DNA from: Sphingobacteriaceae bacterium
GTDB taxonomy: Bacteria; Bacteroidota; Bacteroidia; B-17B0; Aurantibacillaceae
Assembly (NCBI GenBank): GCA_947453445.1
Contig: CANGGP010000019.1
Span: forward strand, 1-50,503
DNA length: 50,503 nt
Reading direction: 5' to 3'
Shown here: in pieces, positions 44,112 to 50,503 of the stretch
How positions within the stretch are numbered: the stretch's first letter is position 1
Layout of the letters: the number at the start of each line of letters is the position of its first letter
Translations under genes and position numbers: made by a program
The notes under the pieces: model-generated
Seen by the model: only the letters and a program-made list of their open reading frames with translations
What the model was told of the DNA's origin: nothing
The model's database searches: none

Positions 44112-45221
44112 TTAATGCTTCTCTTTCTTATCATCTGCCAATATTGGCATTTTTACCTTCTCACCCTTTTTAAGACCACTGAGTACTTCAATGTTGATGC
44201 CATCAGACTGGCCTGTTTTGATATATCGTTTTTCAAAATGTTGATTGCCTTTTTCAACTTCTACATATGTTTTTTCTTTTTCAAATTGAATCACCCCTTC
44301 AGGAAGCGCCATCACTTTATCTTTTTTCGCCAAAATAATATCGGCATTGGCCGAATAGCCGGCACGCAGAAAGGCTGAATTATCCTTACTGATTGAAGCC
44401 CGAATTAAAAACTGAATGGCGCCGTTTTCTGTCACCCCTTTTGGTGCAATGTATTCAAGCTTGGCTTTAAAACTTGATTTATCAATGGCACCTATGCTCA
44501 ACACAATATCCATCCCGGCCTGCACTTTGCCCACTTCACTTTCATCCAATTTACCTTCAAAAATCATTTCCCCCATATTGGCAACCGAGCAAAGTGTGGT
44601 GCCTTCATTAAAGGTGTTGCTCTCAATCACTTGTCCGCCCTCTTTCACCGGCACATCTAACACCATGCCGCTAATGGTGGCCTTTACAAAAGTATTCGAC
44701 ACCGCACCCGAAGCATTCGACACCCCTTCTTTAATGATTTGTAAATTATTTTTCGCCGCCGAAAGTTCTTCTGCCATGCTTTTTAATTTGTTTTCTACAA
44801 GCAAAAAATCGGCTTTTGAAATCACTTGTTGGTTGTAAAGTATTTGGTTGCGGTCGAATTCAATTTTTGAATTGTCGTATGCCAACTGGGCAGCATTCAC
44901 CCGGCTCTCGGCATTGGCCAAGTTCAGCATGTTGGGTATGATTTTAATTTTTGCAATCACATCCCCCTGTTTTATTTGTTGACCGGCCACGATAAAAAGT
45001 TTTTCGATTATACCACTCACCTGCGATTTCATGTTCACCTCTTTGCGGGGTGTTACAGAACCTGTGGCCACCGTTTTTTTGATGATGGTGGTATCAAATG
45101 CCTGGGTGGTTTGAAAAACCTCAGGTGGTGTTTGCGATTTTTGATAGAGATAATAAAAAGTCCAAATAAAAATTCCGACAAACAAAAGGATTAAAACGAT
45201 GTTTCTTATTTTTTTTAGCAT
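44112..45221 (-). CDS. Periplasmic adaptor (membrane fusion) protein, MacA/HlyD type
   Basis: 369-aa adaptor subunit of a tripartite exporter. An N-terminal membrane anchor (residues about 7-27) is followed by a lipoyl/barrel-sandwich half (PRKEVNMKSQVSGIIEKLFI), a coiled-coil hairpin (about residues 105-165, DRNQILYNQQVISKADFLLV), the second lipoyl half (SGMVLDVPVKEGGQVI) and beta-barrel domains ending GLKKGEKVKMPI. Adaptors of this kind join a MacB-type ABC permease or RND pump to a TolC channel. Two MacB-type permease genes lie 3 kb upstream on the same strand, beyond three unrelated genes. Confidence 0.9.
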   Translation of the reverse strand: MLKKIRNIVLILLFVGIFIWTFYYLYQKSQTPPEVFQTTQAFDTTIIKKTVATGSVTPRKEVNMKSQVSGIIEKLFIVAGQQIKQGDVIAKIKIIPNMLNLANAESRVNAAQLAYDNSKIEFDRNQILYNQQVISKADFLLVENKLKSMAEELSAAKNNLQIIKEGVSNASGAVSNTFVKATISGMVLDVPVKEGGQVIESNTFNEGTTLCSVANMGEMIFEGKLDESEVGKVQAGMDIVLSIGAIDKSSFKAKLEYIAPKGVTENGAIQFLIRASISKDNSAFLRAGYSANADIILAKKDKVMALPEGVIQFEKEKTYVEVEKGNQHFEKRYIKTGQSDGINIEVLSGLKKGEKVKMPILADDKKEKH

Positions 45222-45341
45222 GGTGGTTTTTCCATGAACAAGTTAGGAAAAACAAGTGATTAATCATGTCTTAAAAAAACCAAAAATGATGAAAGCACCA
45301 AATCAAGGATGAGTAAAGCTTTTACGGGATGAAAATTTCAT

Positions 45342-47222
45342 CTACTCCTTAACAAACTTCCCATGATAAGTCTTTTGGTTCGTCAGCACTCGGTAATAAT
45401 ACAAATCAGGTGAAAGAGCACGAATGTCAATGGGCTTCATATTTTGGTAATTTGATTCCCTGAAAATTTCCTCGCCAAGTTGGTTGTAAAAAACAAGTAT
45501 GACAAGATCAGTAGAATTTGTGCTAAAAAATAATTCATTGTGCGAAGGATTTGGAAAAAGGGCGATTCCATTTTCATTCTCGGTACTACTCATCACTTGA
45601 GCGCATTTGTTTACGATCACAGAAAATGTTTTATTACTTACACAGCCGGTTAATGTATTACTGCCGCTAACAGTGTACTGAGTTGTGACAGATGGACTAA
45701 AACTCATCACATTTCCTTGCGCATTATTGCTCCAAGTGTAACTGTTTGCACCCGTTACAGTAAAACTGCTGCTTTGAAAAGGACAAACAGTTGTGTTACC
45801 ACTGATGAGCAATGCCGGTGAATTAACCACCACTTGTTGTCTGAGGGTATCGGTTGTGCAAGGTGTTTGAAGTAATAACATAACAGTGTAAGTTCCGCCA
45901 CTGCTAAAATTATGCACCGGGTTATTTAGGCTGCTCGTATTCGCAGCCCCACTTAAGGGATCATTGAAATTCCATGAGAGCCCCGTGTAATTTGTTGTAT
46001 TGCAACTAAAATTAACGGTTGGCGCAAAAAAAGTAAAATTGTTACATGCCGGCTGGATTCCAACAGAATAATTATAAACCGGCAGATTAGCTTTAAATAA
46101 TGTGCTGTTAAATCCTGGAAGTCCCCAAACACATTTGTTGTTGCCTAGCGAAACTGCATTTTGTTGTAAATTACTATTTGGGAATGTATTGTTTGGAGAA
46201 GTAATCACTGAAATTGAATTGCTGTTTGGCACAGCAATATAAATAAAACCATTTGGAGCCAATTGTAAAGCTAGATTTTTATTAGAAGCATTAATAGTAT
46301 TGGATTGAATTGAAGTTACAATCGCATTTGTGCCACTTGCACATATATCCCATTGGTGTAAGGCACTATATAAGATTGACAAACCATTTTCCGTACCGTA
46401 TAATTTAGAACAATCAGGCGAAAATTCACAGCCGTAAGCAAGCACAGAGGTAGAAGTATTAGTTGATAAAACCAAAGAATTCGAAATTACGCCATTATTT
46501 GAATTGAAATCATATAATGAAAATCTTGAACTACACGTGAAATTAGCCATTGCTAACTTTCTACCATTTGGAGAAATTTTAATTTGACCCATATCATTTT
46601 TAGTTATACCTGACTGTGAAATTACCGGAGAATTAAGTAAACCACTTGGTGTAATTCTAAATGACAAAAAATTACCTGAATTAGATTGATGAATAACCAA
46701 CCAAGAATCAATTCCATTACAATGTTTCGTTAAGGTCATTTTTTCTGAGCATCCAGTACTTAGTAAATTATTTTTCGAAATAACTGAACCACTTCCGGCA
46801 GCTAAAGACATGTCAATAATATGATAGTATAAAGTATCACTTAAAACAGAATTATTATTTATGTATGTTCCTTTACTGAGCGTGAATAAATAATACTTTG
46901 ACGAATTTCCAGGCCATCTTACAATTTGTGCAGCCTGAGTATTCGAATAACCAGAGAACAAGCCTGTGCCATTTGCCATAATTTGATTTTGATTGTTCCA
47001 TACTGTATCACCAGCGGTGCTAAATTGTAAATTGCCATTAAGGTCTGAAATACAACTGCAGCCTTCGTATGCTATCATTTGACTTGAATTCAATGCAGTT
47101 GGTGGGTTTGTGCTAAAATCTAAACCAGCCTTTCTACCAAATAACCAAAACCGTGCTTCATTTTGTGAAAACATCAAAATTGGTTGAAGTAAAATGAGTA
47201 TTATTTTAATTCGGAAATTCAT
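45342..47222 (-). CDS. T9SS cargo protein with beta-propeller-like, PKD and type A sorting domains
   Basis: 626-aa secreted protein with signal peptide MNFRIKIILILLQPILMFS. Residues about 20-380 have the repeated pattern EARFWLFGRKAGLDFSTNPP, then GCSCISDLNGNLQFSTAGDT, and GTGLFSGYSNTQAAQIV (trimmed), known from Bacteroidota propeller-like exoproteins. A PKD domain lies at about 384-470 (LSWNFNDP, VHNFSSGGTYTVML), an Ig-like domain at about 471-553, and the type A T9SS C-terminal domain at 554-626 (ALFPNPSHNELFF ... YHGKFVKE). The C-terminal domain directs it through T9SS to the cell surface. Confidence 0.88.
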   Translation of the reverse strand: MNFRIKIILILLQPILMFSQNEARFWLFGRKAGLDFSTNPPTALNSSQMIAYEGCSCISDLNGNLQFSTAGDTVWNNQNQIMANGTGLFSGYSNTQAAQIVRWPGNSSKYYLFTLSKGTYINNNSVLSDTLYYHIIDMSLAAGSGSVISKNNLLSTGCSEKMTLTKHCNGIDSWLVIHQSNSGNFLSFRITPSGLLNSPVISQSGITKNDMGQIKISPNGRKLAMANFTCSSRFSLYDFNSNNGVISNSLVLSTNTSTSVLAYGCEFSPDCSKLYGTENGLSILYSALHQWDICASGTNAIVTSIQSNTINASNKNLALQLAPNGFIYIAVPNSNSISVITSPNNTFPNSNLQQNAVSLGNNKCVWGLPGFNSTLFKANLPVYNYSVGIQPACNNFTFFAPTVNFSCNTTNYTGLSWNFNDPLSGAANTSSLNNPVHNFSSGGTYTVMLLLQTPCTTDTLRQQVVVNSPALLISGNTTVCPFQSSSFTVTGANSYTWSNNAQGNVMSFSPSVTTQYTVSGSNTLTGCVSNKTFSVIVNKCAQVMSSTENENGIALFPNPSHNELFFSTNSTDLVILVFYNQLGEEIFRESNYQNMKPIDIRALSPDLYYYRVLTNQKTYHGKFVKE

Positions 47223-47242
47223 TAATCGAATTTAATAAAACA

Positions 47243-47701
47243 TTACCAAATTATTGCATTACTACACCAAACTTGTATGCCTGAATTAGGTCCAGTAGCA
47301 CATCCCGCTATTGGAGATGTTACATATATTTTTCTCGTGGTTGGATAACAGGGCGTCCATGGCCCACCCCCGGTTGCACCTGAACCATAATTTACAGACG
47401 GAAAGCTTAATGAATTAACAACAATTTCTATATCCTCACCACCATTAAAGGTGTATGGCACAGTGTACGAGGAATTAGCTGTTATAGTTATATTCACTTG
47501 AAAATATAGTAAACCACATCCCGGTGATGAGGCAGGGTCAAATACCTTATAATCCAATGTAACTGAACATTGTGAATTGTTGCTTATGACAAAAGGAATT
47601 GATGGAGTGCAACAAAGCTGAGCCTTTATTGTTTGTCCGATTGAGACAATGAATAGCATTAAAAAAATTAAATGCATTTTACTTCTAGGTTTTGTTTTCA
47701 T
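47243..47701 (-). CDS. Small Cys-rich exported protein of unknown function
   Basis: 152-aa protein with signal peptide (MKTKPRSKMHLIFLMLFIVS...IKA), where Met9 may be the true start. The mature part has seven Cys (LCC, QC, GC, PC, GC, WC), many Gly/Ser/Thr/Pro and a beta-rich pattern: CSVTLDYKVFDPASSPGCG, then ITITANSSYTVPYTFNGGED. It has no C-terminal sorting domain of its own. It is 20 bp upstream of the T9SS cargo gene on the same strand, so they are probably co-transcribed. Function unknown. Confidence 0.68.
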   Translation of the reverse strand: MKTKPRSKMHLIFLMLFIVSIGQTIKAQLCCTPSIPFVISNNSQCSVTLDYKVFDPASSPGCGLLYFQVNITITANSSYTVPYTFNGGEDIEIVVNSLSFPSVNYGSGATGGGPWTPCYPTTRKIYVTSPIAGCATGPNSGIQVWCSNAIIW

Positions 47702-47777
47702 AATTGTGGATTTTAGATTTTTACAAAATTATTTTGTTGGTAGCATCTTTCCCATCCAAATTTTGATTAATTTAGTC

Positions 47778-47820
47778 ATTCAATGATTGAATAAATCACT
47801 TCTTGATTCATTCAATCATT
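47778..47820. promoter_or_regulatory. Tandem palindromic operator between XRE gene and secreted-protein genes
   Basis: A perfect 15-bp palindrome ATTCAAT-G-ATTGAAT (47778-47792) and a second, imperfect one TGATTCATTCAATCA (47804-47818) are spaced by about 26 bp centre to centre. AATGATTGAAT (47782-47792) and ATTCAATCATT (47810-47820) also form an 11-bp inverted repeat. It lies between divergent starts at 47701 and 47843, a place suited to autoregulation by the XRE protein. Confidence 0.65.
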
Positions 47821-47842
47821 TTCAACTTAAGTTAAACCCAAA

Positions 47843-48145
47843 ATGAAAGTTGGTCAAAATATTAAACTCCTAAGATTAGTATATGATATTTCAGTGAAAG
47901 AAATGTCATCCTATTTAATGATGAGCGAACATAATTATCATAAAATTGAAAGGAATGCAATTGGCATAAAATTTGAAAAAGCCACAAAAATTGCCGGCCT
48001 ATTTCAAATAACATTAGACGACTTGGTAAACAAAAATGGCATTGCAATCGTTGCTGAAATCCATCAAAAAGGCGAAATATTTTTAATGCAGAATAAAATT
48101 AGAATAAAATTAAACTTATCCCCCCCCATTAAACCAACACTTTAG
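47843..48145 (+). CDS. XRE-family helix-turn-helix regulator
   Basis: 100-aa transcription regulator. Residues 1-60 form an HTH_XRE domain: MKVGQNIKLLRLVYDISVKE, MSSYLMMSEHNYHKIERNAIG (recognition-helix region) and KATKIAGLFQITLDDLVNKNG. The short C-terminal tail ends in a run of Pro and looks unstructured. It is alone on the plus strand between minus-strand genes, with tandem palindromes 23-65 bp upstream. Probable targets: its own gene and the divergent secreted-protein genes. The coding frame stays open through a run of Cs at 48120-48127, which is a spot where sequencing errors are common. Confidence 0.83.
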   Translation: MKVGQNIKLLRLVYDISVKEMSSYLMMSEHNYHKIERNAIGIKFEKATKIAGLFQITLDDLVNKNGIAIVAEIHQKGEIFLMQNKIRIKLNLSPPIKPTL

Positions 48146-48178
48146 CGCAAATAATCACGGGGCTTTATACAAACCATT

Positions 48179-49432
48179 TTACTCACTCCTTAGAGCCTCC
48201 ACCGGTTTAATGGCCACTGCTTTCCTTGCAGGGATTAGTCCGGCTAATGCGCCGCTGAGAATTAAAATTAATAAAGCGCTTAGCGCCACTTTAAAATCGA
48301 TGGTGGGATTCGAAAACATTTCTCCGCTTTCGCCGATGGCTGAATTTAATAGTTCTAATGAAAGCACCCCAACCAGCAAACCTGCATAACCGGCCAAAGA
48401 AGTGAGGAATACTGCCTCCAACATAATTTGTCCGATAATTTGCATGGGCACTGCCCCCAGTGCCCGCTTCACCCCAATTTCTTTGGTGCGTTCTTTCACA
48501 ATAATCAACATGATATTGCTGATGCCAATTACGCCTGCTAATAAGGTGCCGATTCCAACAATCCATACTAAAATTTCGATGCCCAAAAACAAACCTTCTA
48601 ATTTTTTAAACTCCACTTCCATGTTCCAATGTCCAATGGCTTTTTCATCGAGTGGGGAAATTTTATGTCTTTGTTTTAAAATATCCATTACCCGCTTTTC
48701 GCTTATTTCAGCCGAAATATCGTCGCGTGATTTAATGGCAAACCATCCAACAACATCGCCCATGTTAAAGGCATTTTGAAAGGTTGAAAATGGAATGTTA
48801 ATCAAGATTGCATCGTCGCGGCCCTCATCGCCGTCACTGGCCACTTTGGTTAAACCAATCACTTTAAAATACACACCATTCACGCGAATAAATTGACCAA
48901 TCACCGTTTCCCCTTTTTTAAAGAGTAGTTCGGCAACACGTGGTCCAATCACACACACCTTGCGTTTTTCGCGCTCATCTAAGTCATTGATAAATCGGCC
49001 TTTGGTGATTTTAAATTCTTTGATCTTGGCCAGGTTCGGCAAATTGGCTTGTATTTTACACACCGCGGTTTTTAATCCCCGCACCACATTGTTCACCCCA
49101 TCATAACCACCTAATTCATTCATGGGTGATACCACATCCAATTCTTTAATTTGCTCAAGGGCTTTAACATCGGCCAAATTAAAATTAAAACGTCGTCCGG
49201 GTTTTAATCCTTCATAAGCTTTGCTGGTTTGTTGTGCCCAACAGAAAAAACTATTGGTGGCTGATCCTGAAAAATCTTTTAATACGCCATTGCGCAAACC
49301 GTTACCCGAGCCCAACATAATCACCAACATAAAAATGCCCCAAAAAACACCAAGCATGGTTAAAAAGGTCCGTAATTTATTTTTACGAATGCCCGCCATT
49401 ATTTCTTGCCAATTATCGCGCTCAAATATCAT
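48179..49432 (-). CDS. MacB-type ABC transporter permease
   Basis: 417-aa permease of the MacB/FtsX type, without an ATPase domain. It has TM1 at about residues 19-41, a large periplasmic MacB-type core domain (about 42-280), and three C-terminal helices with the family stretch ILVWIVGIGTLLAGVIGISN, then IMLIIVKERTKEIGVKRALGA (trimmed) and LIPARKAVAIKPVEALRSE. Such proteins use mechanotransmission rather than transmembrane transport to drive extrusion through an outer-membrane partner. It abuts the upstream permease gene with no spacer. The ATPase gene is probably beyond the right edge. Confidence 0.92.
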   Translation of the reverse strand: MIFERDNWQEIMAGIRKNKLRTFLTMLGVFWGIFMLVIMLGSGNGLRNGVLKDFSGSATNSFFCWAQQTSKAYEGLKPGRRFNFNLADVKALEQIKELDVVSPMNELGGYDGVNNVVRGLKTAVCKIQANLPNLAKIKEFKITKGRFINDLDEREKRKVCVIGPRVAELLFKKGETVIGQFIRVNGVYFKVIGLTKVASDGDEGRDDAILINIPFSTFQNAFNMGDVVGWFAIKSRDDISAEISEKRVMDILKQRHKISPLDEKAIGHWNMEVEFKKLEGLFLGIEILVWIVGIGTLLAGVIGISNIMLIIVKERTKEIGVKRALGAVPMQIIGQIMLEAVFLTSLAGYAGLLVGVLSLELLNSAIGESGEMFSNPTIDFKVALSALLILILSGALAGLIPARKAVAIKPVEALRSE

Positions 49433-50503
49433 TTATTCTTCTCTTAAACTACTAATGGCCTGTACATTGGCGGCCTTTAATGCCGGAAACAATCCGGCCA
49501 GTGCCCCCGATAAAATCATTAAAAAAACCGACAACAAGGCAATGCCTATGTTTACATCCGGTTTTTGAAAAAAATCACTTTCCAATTCAAAGAATTTTGC
49601 CAATTCTATCGCGCCTATGCCTGCAATTAATCCAACATAACCTGCCACAAAGGTGATGAATACCGATTCCAACATAATCAATGAAACAATTGAAAATGGT
49701 GTGGCGCCCAAGGCTTTGCGCACACCAATTTCTTTGCTGCGTTCTTTCACCACAATCATCATGATGTTGCTCACGCCCACAATGCCCGCCAATAGGGTCA
49801 AGACACCGATAATGAAAACAAAAATTTTAATGCCATTGATTAATCCCATCACGCGTTTAAAACTCACATTGTTATTATAGATGCCAACCGCATTCATGTC
49901 CTCTACCTTAAAATGGTATTTTTTGGCCAAGCTCGCACGAATGTTTTTGGCGGTGACTTCACTTTCATCTACCGTTGAATTGCCGGTACCGGCCCAAATG
50001 GTGTGTATTTTGTTTTTAGCGTTATTGATGCGTTGCGAAGTCACCAAAGGAATATAAATTCTTTCATTATCGCCTTTACCCGCATCATTAAACACACCCA
50101 CCACTTTGTATTTGGTGCCTGCCACATCAATAAATTTGTTGATGGGTGATTCATCTTTAAACAAAGCTTTTTTCACTGGTAAACCAATGGCGCATACCTT
50201 TCGGCATTCATCAAAATCTATTTGGTTAATAAAACGGCCATCTAAAATTTTTACGTTTTCAAGTATGCGGTGATCAGGCGCAACCGCCCTGGTGGTATAA
50301 CTCAAATGTTCATTTTTGTATGAAAGCACTTTGCTCTCCCATGGCCGATACATGGCCGAAGCAATCACCACCCCTTTTTGTTTGGTTTTTATATCTATAA
50401 AATCATTATTGGTCAATTGAATTTCTCTTCCAACCTTAAACCCCTCGGTTGGCATACTGGTCATGCCACCTTCAATCCAAATAGCATTATTAACATCGTT
50501 GCC
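49433..50503 (-). CDS. MacB-type ABC transporter permease (cut by window edge)
   Basis: Second MacB-type permease, reading open to the right edge (ending, in the protein sense, with no start inside the window); the Met at 50464 is internal. About 356 residues are visible: the periplasmic domain including GRFINQIDFDECRKVCAIGLP and VKKALFKDESPINKFIDVAG, then three C-terminal helices with GVLTLLAGIVGVSNIMMIVV and KERSKEIGVRKALGATPF. It is paralogous to the neighbouring permease, and the two probably form a heterodimer. The first transmembrane helix is missing from the window. Confidence 0.92.
   Translation of the reverse strand, partial: GNDVNNAIWIEGGMTSMPTEGFKVGREIQLTNNDFIDIKTKQKGVVIASAMYRPWESKVLSYKNEHLSYTTRAVAPDHRILENVKILDGRFINQIDFDECRKVCAIGLPVKKALFKDESPINKFIDVAGTKYKVVGVFNDAGKGDNERIYIPLVTSQRINNAKNKIHTIWAGTGNSTVDESEVTAKNIRASLAKKYHFKVEDMNAVGIYNNNVSFKRVMGLINGIKIFVFIIGVLTLLAGIVGVSNIMMIVVKERSKEIGVRKALGATPFSIVSLIMLESVFITFVAGYVGLIAGIGAIELAKFFELESDFFQKPDVNIGIALLSVFLMILSGALAGLFPALKAANVQAISSLREE

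Noticed and set aside
44416-44838. Open frame antisense to the adaptor gene (140 codons)
   Set aside because: Shadow frame of a well-supported adaptor protein.
1-50503. Mobile elements, CRISPR arrays, toxin-antitoxin or defence systems
   Set aside because: No transposase, integrase, repeat array or known defence gene is seen; the XRE gene is single, with no toxin partner.

Overview
The window is a gene-dense, AT-rich stretch of chromosome from a member of the Bacteroidota. The lineage call rests on several independent genes: gldC, sprE/porW and a protein with a type A C-terminal sorting domain (gliding and type IX secretion, T9SS), a bactofilin next to atpZ, DUF4199 and DUF983 proteins, a two-gene methylmalonyl-CoA mutase, and promoter-like TTTG-N18..20-TAnnTTTG boxes. 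I cannot place it below phylum; Flavobacteriales, Sphingobacteriales and Chitinophagales all remain possible. I see no insertion sequence, prophage, CRISPR array, rRNA or defence island.

Layout. 1-3.4 kb: 5' part of accD, class I fructose-bisphosphate aldolase, then a lipoprotein-SiaB-SiaC operon that ends at a clear terminator. 3.6-8.6 kb: glycosyltransferase, polytopic membrane protein, sppA, folK. 8.9-13.7 kb: an OmpA-like envelope protein with gldC, then a ZIP-type metal transporter behind a 19-bp palindrome and a convergent TolC-type protein. 14-19.4 kb (minus strand): methylmalonyl-CoA mutase operon, RluF-type pseudouridine synthase, DUF983 protein. 19.5-26.8 kb: tadA, argS and many small proteins (DoxX, TerB-like, OB-fold, GyrI-like, VF530-like). 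26.8-27 kb: tRNA-Asn with its promoter, terminator and a partial duplication of its 3' end. 27-33.8 kb: PfkB kinase, sprE/porW, bactofilin, atpZ and a companion membrane protein, then a secreted C1 peptidase where the ATP synthase genes would be expected, and a stand-alone LON-domain protein. 33.8-42.8 kb: GIN-domain lipoprotein, PagL-like deacylase, mazG, PAP2 phosphatase, ArnT-like GT39 enzyme, lon, and a second polytopic GT-C-like protein. 43-50.5 kb: unknown secreted protein, RND/MacA-type adaptor, a T9SS cargo protein, a small Cys-rich secreted protein, a divergent XRE regulator with palindromic operators, and two tandem MacB-type permeases, the second cut by the window edge.

How the genes work together. 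Most of the content is housekeeping (lipid synthesis, glycolysis, folate, tRNA charging and editing, proteolysis) mixed with cell-envelope functions. The parts most worth following are (i) a lipid-A-remodelling-like set (PagL-like, PAP2, ArnT-like) around mazG, (ii) an XRE/secreted-protein module lying between MacB-type permeases and a MacA-type adaptor, (iii) a SiaB/SiaC phospho-switch paired with an unknown lipoprotein, (iv) atpZ and its companion separated from the ATP synthase genes, and (v) a DtxR-box-like palindrome in front of the metal transporter. I found no single system that I can confidently call undescribed.
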